Both the position numbers and the translations under genes were made by a program. 48,615 bases of DNA. Source: Limisphaerales bacterium. GTDB taxonomy: Bacteria > Verrucomicrobiota > Verrucomicrobiia > Limisphaerales > UBA11358. Shown in pieces: positions 33,457-41,067 of this stretch; the stretch's first letter is position 1; the number at the start of each line of letters is the position of its first letter. The DNA is taken from positions 1 through 48,615 of the forward strand of contig JANYFN010000166.1 of assembly GCA_025362675.1 (NCBI GenBank), given 5' to 3'. A model generated the notes under the pieces. It saw only the letters and a list, made by a program, of their open reading frames with translations. It was not told the origin of the DNA and ran no database searches.

Positions 33457-34368
33457 ATGGGACTTTTTGCTAAATTCAAAGCTGGCCTCGCGAAGACGCA
33501 CGCCAAGCTCACACATGAACTCAAACGCATCATCACGCGTTCGCCGAAACTCACCGCTGAGTCGTTGGAGGAAATCGAACACGCGCTGATCGCTGCCGAT
33601 TTGGGGATGGCGATGACATCGCAGATTGTTGCCGCTGTCAAAAAAAATTACGAAACGCAAGGCACGGCGGGTCTGGATTATCTCGCGATTGCCCGCGCGG
33701 AAATTGAAAAAAGCCTTTCCACGAACAAGCCTGATTTGATCAAAGCCGCGAGCGGGCCGACAGTGGTTTCCATCGTGGGCGTGAACGGCACGGGCAAAAC
33801 CACGACGAGCGCGAAGCTCGCGCATTATCTCCAAACGCAAAATAAAACTGTGCTCCTGGCCGCGTGTGACACGTTTCGCGCGGCGGCGATTGAGCAGTTG
33901 AAACTGTGGGGCGCGCGACTCAAGGTCGAAGTCATCGCCAGTGCTTATGGTTCGGATGCCGCATCGGTGGCGCACGATGCCGTCACCGCTGCGCTCGCGC
34001 GCAAGACGGATTATCTGTTCATTGATACCGCAGGCCGATTGCACACGAAGCACAACCTCATGCAGGAGTTGCACAAGCTGCATCGCGTCATCGGCAAGCA
34101 GCTCGCCGGCGCGCCGCATGAAGTGTTGCTGGTGCTCGATGGCAGCACAGGCATGAACGCTTTGAATCAAGCGCGCGAATTCAATAAGGCCGTCCCGCTC
34201 ACCGGCCTCATCGTGACGAAACTCGATGGCACCAGCAAAGGCGGCATGGTCGTGGCGATTCAAAAAGAGCTTGGCCTGCCGATCAAATTCATCGGCCTCG
34301 GCGAGCAACCGGATGATTTACAACCCTTCGATGCGAAGCAGTTCGCGCAGGCATTGTTTGACGAGTGA
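33457..34368 (+). CDS. ftsY: Signal recognition particle receptor FtsY
   Basis: The NG domain GTPase docks SRP-ribosome complexes at the membrane. It contains the N-domain helices (ESLEEIEHALIAADLGMAMT), G1 GVNGTGKTTTSAKLA (about residues 109-123), the DTFRAAAIEQL motif, G3 DTAGRLHTKHNLM, G4 TKLDGTSKGG and the closing GLGEQPDDLQPFDA. At 303 residues it has only a short amphipathic N-terminus and lacks the acidic A-domain of E. coli, as in many bacteria. It follows the CdaR-like stub by 4 bp and may be co-transcribed with folP-cdaA. Confidence 0.97.
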   Translation: MGLFAKFKAGLAKTHAKLTHELKRIITRSPKLTAESLEEIEHALIAADLGMAMTSQIVAAVKKNYETQGTAGLDYLAIARAEIEKSLSTNKPDLIKAASGPTVVSIVGVNGTGKTTTSAKLAHYLQTQNKTVLLAACDTFRAAAIEQLKLWGARLKVEVIASAYGSDAASVAHDAVTAALARKTDYLFIDTAGRLHTKHNLMQELHKLHRVIGKQLAGAPHEVLLVLDGSTGMNALNQAREFNKAVPLTGLIVTKLDGTSKGGMVVAIQKELGLPIKFIGLGEQPDDLQPFDAKQFAQALFDE

Positions 34369-34443
34369 TGCGCATGGTTAATAATTTTTGAATGGACGAG
34401 GGCGACGTATGGCGGTTGAATATGCCGGTTTAGCGACGTAAAT

Positions 34444-35493
34444 ATGAATCCACCCGAAGCCGATGCCACCAAGCTCGCCCAAGAAGCGGCCGCCATGCTC
34501 AAGCGGAGCGAATTGATCACCAAAGAAGCGGGGCGTTTTGCGGAGATGGCGCGAAAAGTTGGCGGCAAGACCCGTCCGGCCATCCGATTGATGGCGGAAT
34601 CGGATCGCCTGCAAACGGAAGCAAATGAACTGCGGGCGAAGGCAGGTCAGCTTCAGGCGCAAGCCGACGAATTATTGCCGATGGCGGAAATTATCGATTC
34701 GCCGAGGTTGGCAATAAAACCGGCTGCGGTGACAACGAATCAAAATGTGGTGGATGTCGAGCCGCTCGCACCGCCGCCCAGACCCACCGCCGCCAGAATC
34801 GTGGTTCCGATTAATAAACCGCCGGTGGCCACCGAGAAATGGGGCGCGGGAATGAAACCGCCCACAGAAAATTTTAGTCCGGCACCACCGATTTCCAAGC
34901 CAGTGGTTCAGGCGCCGAAACCAGTTCAAGAAATTCCAGCGCCGATGGCAACCGTTGCTAAATCAGAGCCACCAAAACCCGAGCCAGCGAAAACGGAAAC
35001 ACCTTCACCGGTGTTGCGAGAAGTGAATCGGTTCCACGAACGGGCGCTGGAAAAACCTAAACCCCTCGGAGCTGGGAGCAAAATAGAGTCAGCGAAACCA
35101 AGCTTTTTAAAACGAATTTTCGGACTGGGGAAATCGGCCGAGCCGCGTGCCAAGCCAGCTCCGGCCAGCACGCGTTCAACCGCCAGCACTACCAAACCGG
35201 CCGTGCCGCCGACCAAGCCGACGGAGCCGATGTTTGAAGCACCCAAGGCTCCCGCCCCGAATGTCGTCGCCCCTCTTCCGGTCCCGTTGCCCGTGGAAAA
35301 ACCAACCCCACCAGCAACCCCGCCGCCCGCACCGAAACCGATCGCGCCACCGCCGCCGCCGGAACGATATGTCACCTGCCATTGCCCTCAGTGTGAACAA
35401 GGAGTGGAGTTTGATACCACGGAACTGACGCCCGACAACTGCTTGATTCCTTGCCCCAATTGCGGAGAGGAAATGAAGTTGTCTATTCCTTGA
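34444..35493 (+). CDS. Coiled-coil, proline-rich protein with C-terminal zinc ribbon
   Basis: Residues 1-80 are Ala/Glu/Arg-rich and predicted coiled coil (SDRLQTEANELRAKAGQLQA). A long Pro/Ala/Lys linker follows (about 80-305), and the end is a small zinc ribbon with CHCPQCEQGVEFD ... CPNCGEEM, four cysteine ligands in two knuckles. No signal peptide, so probably cytoplasmic. The ribbon resembles MJ0042-type or Zn-ribbon modules used for protein or nucleic-acid contacts. It follows ftsY by 75 bp. Function unknown; the linker could be a flexible tether. Confidence 0.7.
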   Translation: MNPPEADATKLAQEAAAMLKRSELITKEAGRFAEMARKVGGKTRPAIRLMAESDRLQTEANELRAKAGQLQAQADELLPMAEIIDSPRLAIKPAAVTTNQNVVDVEPLAPPPRPTAARIVVPINKPPVATEKWGAGMKPPTENFSPAPPISKPVVQAPKPVQEIPAPMATVAKSEPPKPEPAKTETPSPVLREVNRFHERALEKPKPLGAGSKIESAKPSFLKRIFGLGKSAEPRAKPAPASTRSTASTTKPAVPPTKPTEPMFEAPKAPAPNVVAPLPVPLPVEKPTPPATPPPAPKPIAPPPPPERYVTCHCPQCEQGVEFDTTELTPDNCLIPCPNCGEEMKLSIP

Positions 35494-35865
35494 AGCCGAG
35501 TTGATTCAGCACTAAAAAACTCCGCCGAGGAGAGGTTCGTAAGTTGCAAAAAGCCATTGTCGTCCGACTTTAGATACGATCGGGAATCATTGATTCAATC
35601 ATCATTCGCAATAGATTTGGGGCTGTCCTAGGTTACACTTAAAAAGTTTTATTGAATTGGACATGAGAAAGAGTCGTTCAACTAAAAATCAGCAGCGGCA
35701 ATGGGTGGCGCTTTTTGTGGCTGCGACTCGCTAACTAAAGCAACTTAAATTCGGTGGTTTTAAATCAATTCATTTTCCGCACTAACCAACAACGATGACT
35801 TTCGCCGTCACCAGAAAAAAATTGCGGAGGGATGGATGCGATTGATTATTTTTGTCAGAATATTT
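35494..35865 (+). other. Intergenic region with possible left end of an IS3-type element
   Basis: At 35664 the text ATGAGAAAGAGTCGTTC gives MRKSRS, close to the start of IS3-family OrfA proteins (MRKSRF...), and it is preceded by ggctgtcctaggttacactt, similar in style to an IS end. The frame stops after 23 codons. If real, this is a relic of a few dozen bases. I recognise nothing else in this stretch. Confidence 0.22.
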
Positions 35866-36555
35866 TCAAAGTTTCGCGCCAAACAATGCGCCGACGCCCG
35901 CCGTCAGGGCCATGGCCAGTGCGCCCCAAAACGTTACCCGCGCGATGGATTTCCAAACGGGCGCTCCGCCCGCCCGCGACGCCAAAGCACCCAACAAGGC
36001 CAGAAAGAAAAGTGAACTGCCGGAAACCACCCAAACCAGTTTGGAGGTCGGCACCACCAAAACGAGCAACAACGGCAGGGCGGCTCCGACAGTGAACGTG
36101 CCCGCCGAAGCCATGGCCGCTTGAACCGGGCGCGCACTCAGGGTGTCGGAAATCCCCAACTCGTCGCGGGCGTGAGCGCCGAGCGCGTCTTTGGCCATCA
36201 ATTGTGCGGCGACCTGTTTCGCCAGGTCATCATCCAGGCCGCGCTTCACGTAAATGGCCGCGAGTTCCGCCTGTTCAGATTCAACATCCATCGCCAATTC
36301 TTCGCGCTCTCGCTCCAGGTCGGCATTTTCGGTATCCGACTGGGAGCTGACCGAAACATATTCGCCCGCGGCCATAGACATCGCACCGGCGACCAAGCCG
36401 GCCAGGCCGGCGACCAGCACGTTGTTCCGGCTGGCTTCAGCGGCAGCGACCCCGACGATCAAACTAGCGGTGGAAACGATGCCGTCATTCGCGCCGAGGA
36501 CGGCGGCCCGCAGCCAGCCGATGCGGTGAGTGCGATGGAGTTCAGCGTTTTTCAT
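35866..36555 (-). CDS. VIT1/CCC1-family transporter
   Basis: The family moves Fe2+ or Mn2+ out of the cytosol in exchange for protons. The 229-residue protein has the conserved first helix LRAAVLGANDGIVSTASLIVGVAAA, helix 2 GLAGLVAGAMSMAAGEYVSVSSQ and a central acidic cytoplasmic segment (residues ~75-135, rich in Glu) that binds metal in VIT1. Three further helices follow (GTFTVGAALPLLLVLVVP ... and the last two). It is the most promoter-distal member of the minus-strand stress island here and has its own upstream GTAACCCTA half-site. Metal storage or detoxification under stress is likely. Confidence 0.92.
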   Translation of the reverse strand: MKNAELHRTHRIGWLRAAVLGANDGIVSTASLIVGVAAAEASRNNVLVAGLAGLVAGAMSMAAGEYVSVSSQSDTENADLEREREELAMDVESEQAELAAIYVKRGLDDDLAKQVAAQLMAKDALGAHARDELGISDTLSARPVQAAMASAGTFTVGAALPLLLVLVVPTSKLVWVVSGSSLFFLALLGALASRAGGAPVWKSIARVTFWGALAMALTAGVGALFGAKL

Positions 36556-36619
36556 AAAAATTTTTTTGCAGTTTTAACCGCCGTCGCATGATGCACCCAA
36601 AGTTTCCATCAGGCAATGG

Positions 36620-36635
36620 CTCGTAACCCTACCCG
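36620..36635 (-). promoter_or_regulatory. Half-site of the GGGT/ACCC motif upstream of the VIT gene
   Basis: The plus strand reads CTCGTAACCCTACCCG; the ACCCTA half (36626-36631) equals the right half of the palindrome at 47037-47051. It is 71-76 bp upstream of the VIT start, the same spacing as at the PRC-barrel gene. The left half is degenerate, so confidence is limited. Confidence 0.3.
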
Positions 36636-36641
36636 CTACAA

Positions 36642-37104
36642 TTATTTTATCGCAACCAACCATTCATTCAAAAGGGCACACGCAAAGCTGGTGGCCGAAT
36701 CGCTCATTGCGCAGGGGATAATTAGTTCACGTTCGTGCCACACGCTACCGCCGGAATAAACCGCCTTCAGCATCGTTTAGACAAAGCAACGGATCACGCA
36801 GCCGCCCGTTTCCGTCTCGATGGGAATCCGTAGTTACCGAGCTTGAAAAATTCCCACGGCTATTCCGGCAATAATAAAATTTTCGGCTCCGTCCAGAAAT
36901 GCAGGTTGTCGGACGACATGATTCCGCACGCTAATCGCAGCCTTCTGCACGGTCATTGACCGACAGGACGCGGCATTGCAGCGTGAGAAATGCTTTCGTG
37001 ACGGCGCAACGCAGATTGGTTGTGAACGCGCCGACACCTAATTTACTCGGTAGATAATCGCGGAGAAACGCGATCTTGCGAATGGCAGCGATGAGCAAAA
37101 TGAA
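36642..37104 (-). pseudogene. Decayed glycosyltransferase (GT4) / GH130 phosphorylase remnant
   Basis: The first part reads RKIAFLRDYLPSKLGVGAFT and then VLSVNDRAEGCD, matching the N-terminus of a GT4-type glycosyltransferase family (IAFLGDYLPR-CGIATFT ... VNDR-EGYDYP). After a stop, other frames read MSSDNLHFWTEPKILLLPE, then PWEFFKLGNYG, then PIETETGG, and finally YSGGSVWHERELIIP with MSDSATSFACALLNEW ending at 36642. These match the C-terminal half of GH130 mannoside phosphorylases or their relatives. At least three frame changes and two stops separate the pieces. A deletion appears to have joined the start of one gene to the end of its neighbour. Confidence 0.7.
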
Positions 37105-37142
37105 TTGTCATGCGGCGCAACGGGAAGTGATTGACCTCACGA

Positions 37143-37472
37143 TTATTTATTTTTTTGGTTACCGCGCGCGGCGCTAAAATCTGACCAGAAGGTGCTGACG
37201 ATGCCCGCGCCCTTCAACACCGTTTGCCACCAAGCTGGCTTTGTGTCATCGGCCGCGGCTTTGTTGCGGGTCAATGCGGAAAGGCCTGATACTAAAGAGA
37301 CCGCCGAAGAAATGATGGATTTGATCGCGCTCGCACGGACGGTCAAGGCGTGGGTTTCCGCTTTGATCTCCTGCCATTCCTGAAGCATTTGGGCACGGTT
37401 GAGCTCGCTTTCCGCGATCAACAATTGTTTGCGGGTAGCGAGTGAGTTCACACGAGGATTTTTTCCAAACAT
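37143..37472 (-). CDS. YqjK-like small protein of the DUF883/holin operon
   Basis: I start at ATG 37472 (MFGKNPRVNSLATRKQLLIA); the ORF-track extension lies inside the preceding gene. The 109-residue product has an N-terminal amphipathic segment RKQLLIAESELNRAQMLQEW, like the R-Q-LL..SE..R motif of YqjK, and a moderately hydrophobic middle (SIISSAVSLVSGLSAL). It overlaps the holin-family gene by 25 bp. Position as third gene after DUF883 and DUF1469 equals the E. coli yqjD-yqjE-yqjK order, so it is the likely counterpart; sequence similarity alone would be weak. Confidence 0.62.
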   Translation of the reverse strand: MFGKNPRVNSLATRKQLLIAESELNRAQMLQEWQEIKAETHALTVRASAIKSIISSAVSLVSGLSALTRNKAAADDTKPAWWQTVLKGAGIVSTFWSDFSAARGNQKNK

Positions 37473-37837
37473 GCGCGGTCCTTTCGGAGTTGCTCCAGTG
37501 ACGCGGAAAGAGTTTGCCAATTGCGCAACACGCCCATGAGTTGCAAGTATAGGCAAATCCCGGTGGCCGCATAGAGCAGCGTCAGAATCAGCAACACGGC
37601 CAACGGCGACCACGCCCACAACCAAACGGCGATCGCCGCCGTGAGGGTGAGGCCAGCAAGCAAGCCAAACACCGCGATGCCGAGCGCCAGCAGAAACGCG
37701 TGCAGCAGCCGCTCGCGTTCTTCCTGCACTTCCACCGCCAGTAATTCCAGACGGTTTTCGCCGATGGTCAACAACCGACGCGCGAAAGTTTTCGAGGTCG
37801 TGGCCAGTTGCCGCAAGCCGACGGTGGAAGGTTCCAT
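37448..37837 (-). CDS. Phage-holin-family (Holin-X/YqjE, DUF1469) membrane protein
   Basis: ATG 37837 is 7 bp after the DUF883 stop. The ORF-track start would run through the whole DUF883 gene in another frame. The protein (129 aa) begins with an amphipathic helix (RLLTIGENRLELLAVEVQEERERL) followed by two transmembrane helices (AFLLALGIAVFGLLAGLTLTA and SPLAVLLILTLLYAATGICLY), the usual YqjE build. In E. coli, YqjD and YqjE are inner-membrane proteins linked to stationary phase and ribosome association. The C-terminal end overlaps the next gene. Confidence 0.85.
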   Translation of the reverse strand: MEPSTVGLRQLATTSKTFARRLLTIGENRLELLAVEVQEERERLLHAFLLALGIAVFGLLAGLTLTAAIAVWLWAWSPLAVLLILTLLYAATGICLYLQLMGVLRNWQTLSASLEQLRKDRACLEKILV

Positions 37838-37844
37838 AACGAAA

Positions 37845-38150
37845 TCAGTCGCGTTTACAGTTGCCACGGCGGGCGAGGAGATAGCCGAGGAGCGCCCCGA
37901 CGCCGACGCCGATGGCGATGGCTTGGTAAGGATTTTCGCGGACGGTTTGATCGGCAACTTTCGCGCCGGCGATCGCGCGGTCACGGACTTGACCGCCAAC
38001 TTCCTTGGCACGATCAAGCGCAGCGGCAAGGCGCTTGCGGGCTTCGCCGACTTTTTCCCCAGCGACATCAGCCGTCGCCGCCATCATCGCGCGCGCGTCA
38101 TCCGCGAGTTGTCCGAGATCATTACCGACTGCTTGATTTTCTTTATTCAT
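37845..38150 (-). CDS. DUF883 (ElaB/YqjD-like) membrane-anchored protein
   Basis: The start is ATG 38150 (MNKENQAVGNDLGQLADDAR). The 101-residue protein has a long amphipathic helix with many Ala/Lys/Glu, then the family hallmark VRENPYQAIAIGVGVGALLGYLLARR, a C-terminal transmembrane anchor with the G-x-G-x-G pattern. In E. coli, YqjD and ElaB are sigmaS-controlled and tether ribosomes to the membrane in stationary phase. First gene of a three-gene operon. Its promoter region contains the palindrome at 38289-38303. Confidence 0.9.
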   Translation of the reverse strand: MNKENQAVGNDLGQLADDARAMMAATADVAGEKVGEARKRLAAALDRAKEVGGQVRDRAIAGAKVADQTVRENPYQAIAIGVGVGALLGYLLARRGNCKRD

Positions 38151-38288
38151 AGTTTTGATTTGTTTTGGATTTTTTTTAACCGCAAATTTTTGCAAACGGG
38201 ACGCGCCGACATCCTGAGAAAGTGATTCGCCAGGCCACACCGTTCATAAAAGTCCCTTCAGATTAGCGGCGGAAGCAAGTGGCAACTA

Positions 38289-38303
38289 TGGGGTGTTCAC
38301 CCC
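38289..38303. promoter_or_regulatory. Palindrome GGGGT-N4-ACCCC upstream of the DUF883 operon
   Basis: TATGGGGTGTTCACCCCATG contains perfect 7-bp arms (ATGGGGT/ACCCCAT) around GTTC, but no T-run follows on either strand, so it is more like an operator than a terminator. It lies between the HupE stop and the DUF883 start, about 145 bp from the latter. The core resembles the palindromes at 47037 and 47841 with a spacer one base longer. Confidence 0.45.
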
Positions 38304-38318
38304 ATGCCGGAGCGAACG

Positions 38319-39431
38319 TCAGAAGATGGTTCTTTGCAGCAACCACCAGGTTCCGGCCACGACAATCACACCGGAACCAGCCGGCATGAGTCGCAGCACA
38401 AATTGAGGCCGTTCGCGCAACTTCCAGATCACCGGTAAAAACAATGCCGCCAGTGTCATTTGGCAAATCTCCACACCCAGATTGAAAGAAAATAAGGGCA
38501 CGAAAATACTTCCACCATTTGAGCCGACGCCGAGATCTCGCAGCGCCGTGGCAAAGCCGCAGCCGTGCACCAGCCCGAAACCAAACGCGAGCAGCCAGCG
38601 TTGGTCCATGTTCTGGCGAAGGATATTTTCGACGCCGACATAAATAATGGAAACCGCGATCAACGGCTCAATGATGCTCGGAGGAATGTTGATCAGGTTC
38701 ATCGTCGCCAACGCCAGCGTCAGCGAATGTGCCACCGTGAAAGCGGTGATGATTTTTAGTGCCGACTTGAAACTGCCCCCGACCAGCAATAATCCCAACA
38801 AAAATAAGATATGATCATATCCGGTCGCGATGTGCATGACGCCTAGGACGAGAAACTCCTTGAATGAGTGCTGGGCCGCCGGTGGGGATACTTTTCCCGT
38901 CAACGCCAGCGTGCAGGAATCATAAGTGGCATCCAGCATTTCCTGAGCTAACAATTTATTTTCCTGATCGCGAACGGTGAGAAATTGACGATGGCCCCGC
39001 GCTAGACGGTTTAACATTTCAGAATGGATCGCTAGTTGTCCGGCCAACGGACCGGGATATAACATCTCAAATTGGATCGCGCCGGTAGGGTCGCGGCGAA
39101 CGCTAACCTCGGTCACGGAAATATTTCGAGAATCTTCCTTAACGACGAAGGCTTCCCGAGCGATTCGGGTCAGGCTCGGCTGGGCGGCGATAAGTTCATC
39201 CACCGAAATCGTGCCATCATGATTCGCGTCAAGCGGAGTAAGGAATTGGACATCAGTCGGCGACATCGCGAGTTGAATCTGCACGCCGCGGTCGTTGAGT
39301 CTAGCCGTAACAACACTTAATCCGGGATCATGGGCAAATACCGAAACAGCACAGCCAAAGCATGACAGGAAAAAAATAAAGCGATACCACCGGTAGTTGA
39401 CTCCGAGAGTGGTGATCGCTTTTTTGCACAT
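38319..39431 (-). CDS. HupE/UreJ-family membrane protein with N-terminal extracytoplasmic domain
   Basis: The 370-residue protein has a signal sequence (about residues 13-33) and a periplasmic domain (AHDPGLSVVTARL ... LYPGPLAGQLAIHSEMLNRL) that includes the EF-hand-like loop DANHDGTISVDEL. About six transmembrane helices follow, carrying the HupE/UreJ motifs GYDHILFLLGLLL, AFTVAHSLTLALA, GLVHGCGFA and FNLGVEICQ. HupE/UreJ proteins are nickel or cobalt permeases, but this long type with a large N-terminal domain is uncharacterised. No urease or hydrogenase genes are nearby. It is the third gene after a TPR lipoprotein and DUF4331; the set recurs in other phyla (recollection), implying a joint function. 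Confidence 0.85.
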   Translation of the reverse strand: MCKKAITTLGVNYRWYRFIFFLSCFGCAVSVFAHDPGLSVVTARLNDRGVQIQLAMSPTDVQFLTPLDANHDGTISVDELIAAQPSLTRIAREAFVVKEDSRNISVTEVSVRRDPTGAIQFEMLYPGPLAGQLAIHSEMLNRLARGHRQFLTVRDQENKLLAQEMLDATYDSCTLALTGKVSPPAAQHSFKEFLVLGVMHIATGYDHILFLLGLLLVGGSFKSALKIITAFTVAHSLTLALATMNLINIPPSIIEPLIAVSIIYVGVENILRQNMDQRWLLAFGFGLVHGCGFATALRDLGVGSNGGSIFVPLFSFNLGVEICQMTLAALFLPVIWKLRERPQFVLRLMPAGSGVIVVAGTWWLLQRTIF

Positions 39432-39447
39432 AAATTTTGGTTGTTAA

Positions 39448-39494
39448 AACCGGTGGTAGTTCAGGCATCAGTATTTGCCAGACTACCACCGGTT
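39448..39494 (-). other. Long intercistronic hairpin between DUF4331 and HupE genes
   Basis: AACCGGTGGTAGT (39448-39460) and ACTACCACCGGTT (39482-39494) form a perfect 13-bp stem around 21 nt, filling most of the 75-bp gap. On the minus strand it is followed by TTAACAACC, not a T-run, so it may be an mRNA stabiliser, processing site or weak attenuator instead of a true terminator. A related string, taccaccggtagtt, occurs at 39387 inside the HupE N-terminus. Confidence 0.7.
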
Positions 39495-39506
39495 ATGACT
39501 AATTAG

Positions 39507-41024
39507 TTACGGATGAACGTGATTACGTCCATTCTGCGGGGTTGGCTCGTAAGGAAATACTTTATTATAAGCCATATCGTTGCCATCGACATTATCGCCG
39601 TAAGGTCCGCGAATGATCGGTGGGCTGGTCCGCAAATCACTGGCCAGAGCCGTGACCGCGATGTCAATCACGTCATCACCGAAGCGACGGCCATTCGGCC
39701 AGCCACCGGGAATCGTGCCGCCGCCGAAGCCGGGTTGAATCGTGCTGGTAAGTGTGTCCCCGCCGAAGATACCCAGCCGTGAATAGCCAGCATCATCTGG
39801 ATTGGTCGAACTGCTCGCACCACCACCCGCTAACCGGCATGGCCCGGTGGAAAGATCCACCTTAATCAAGTCGGGAATAAAAATCCCGGCAATGTCCGTG
39901 CGATTAGTTTCCGGGGCGGGACCCGCGCCGACAAAAACGATGGCATTGATCAAATGCGCCAGTTCCGGAGTCAACGCATACTTCTTAAACAATTGTTTGT
40001 CCTGCGTCGGGCTGCTGCGGCTATACATATCCTTATCCGCAATGGCCACCAAGGCTTCATTGAAAAGCGGATTACCTTGGCGGGCCACTTGGATATACGG
40101 GCCGTAGATTATGCCACCGCGACTCATATAGCGGTTAGGGTCATTATTAGGATTTGATTCGTCGGTCCGATAGTTTGCAACTGGACTGATCAGCACCTGA
40201 ACTTGGCGACGACTGGTCGTGGCGTAAACACCGACGACCTGCGCCTCACCGCCCAATTCACTGAGTGGAATCGCCAATGCCATCATGTGGACGTTAAAAC
40301 CAGCTTGTGAATCCTTGCCGGGGGAACGGAGTTGCAGTAAGTCAAAGATAGACTGGATGTCGCCGTAAAACCCATCATCGCGCTGGCCGGCAAAAGCCAC
40401 ATATCCATTTGGCAAATTGGTAATCGCCTGGGCCGTGTAATGATCTAACTCGCCAGCCGTGGCCACGCCGTCCTTTGCCGGATTCTCACCGTTGTCACCC
40501 TGATTGTAAAGCGGGGTGGCAATACCTTGGTTGTTGGGCGGAACCATGCCCGTGCCCAAGACCGTTGATTTATGGGTGCGATTGTTGACTTTGGTAACTG
40601 TATAAGTCTGGGTCAGGTTTTGCGCGGCATCCCCAACGTCGCCAATGACGCCCAAATACGATTGTAGAATGGTTTTCGTGTTTTTATATTTGGTCTTGAA
40701 CTGGAATTGATAGCTATAAGTTGCAACGCCCGCCGCCACGTCCTTGCCGGTCGCAACGTGGATCTGGTATAGCACATTATCGTCGAAGTTATACTTGTTG
40801 GGACCGATGCCCGGTTCCTCGAAGGGATAGACGCTCAAGGCGGTGACTAGTTTTTTGACTCCGTTGTCTTGTTGCACGAAGGCATAGACATCCGTGGTGT
40901 TGGCCGAAGGATCAAGCACGATCAACGGCGCATCCATATGGCTGGAAGCGAAGACTGACGTGGCCACGGCTCCAGCCATTAGGCAAGCCAGTCTAAGGCT
41001 AGTTATTTTATTGTTTGTTTTCAT
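39507..41024 (-). CDS. DUF4331 exported protein
   Basis: The 505-residue protein has a signal peptide (about residues 1-26) and begins its mature part with SSHMDAPLIVLDPSANTTDV. This is the 'SSH..AP...D...D.TDVYAF' signature of DUF4331. Further typical blocks are PNKYNFDDNVLYQIHV, FAGQRDDGFYGDIQSIFDLL, YMSRGGIIYGPYIQVARQGNPLFNE, and FGDDVIDIAVTAL. The conserved His/Asp residues could bind metal, but no function is established. Encoded 43 bp after the TPR lipoprotein and upstream of HupE, so an envelope process shared by all three, perhaps metal-related, is inferred. Confidence 0.9.
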   Translation of the reverse strand: MKTNNKITSLRLACLMAGAVATSVFASSHMDAPLIVLDPSANTTDVYAFVQQDNGVKKLVTALSVYPFEEPGIGPNKYNFDDNVLYQIHVATGKDVAAGVATYSYQFQFKTKYKNTKTILQSYLGVIGDVGDAAQNLTQTYTVTKVNNRTHKSTVLGTGMVPPNNQGIATPLYNQGDNGENPAKDGVATAGELDHYTAQAITNLPNGYVAFAGQRDDGFYGDIQSIFDLLQLRSPGKDSQAGFNVHMMALAIPLSELGGEAQVVGVYATTSRRQVQVLISPVANYRTDESNPNNDPNRYMSRGGIIYGPYIQVARQGNPLFNEALVAIADKDMYSRSSPTQDKQLFKKYALTPELAHLINAIVFVGAGPAPETNRTDIAGIFIPDLIKVDLSTGPCRLAGGGASSSTNPDDAGYSRLGIFGGDTLTSTIQPGFGGGTIPGGWPNGRRFGDDVIDIAVTALASDLRTSPPIIRGPYGDNVDGNDMAYNKVFPYEPTPQNGRNHVHP

Positions 41025-41067
41025 TTTATTTTATTGTTTATTTTCGTTTTATCTTATTGTTCTACCC

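Noticed and set aside
36616-36759. 47-aa plus-strand ORF (MARNPTRYNYF...)
   Set aside because: It is antisense to the GH130 remnant end and the VIT upstream region, with no recognisable features.
36834-37037. 67-aa minus ORF as a real gene
   Set aside because: It crosses the frame-broken GT4/GH130 remnant; the recognisable homology is in other frames.
38289-38303. Terminator for the HupE gene
   Set aside because: The hairpin is short and has no T-run on the HupE strand; the core matches the operator-like palindromes elsewhere in the island.
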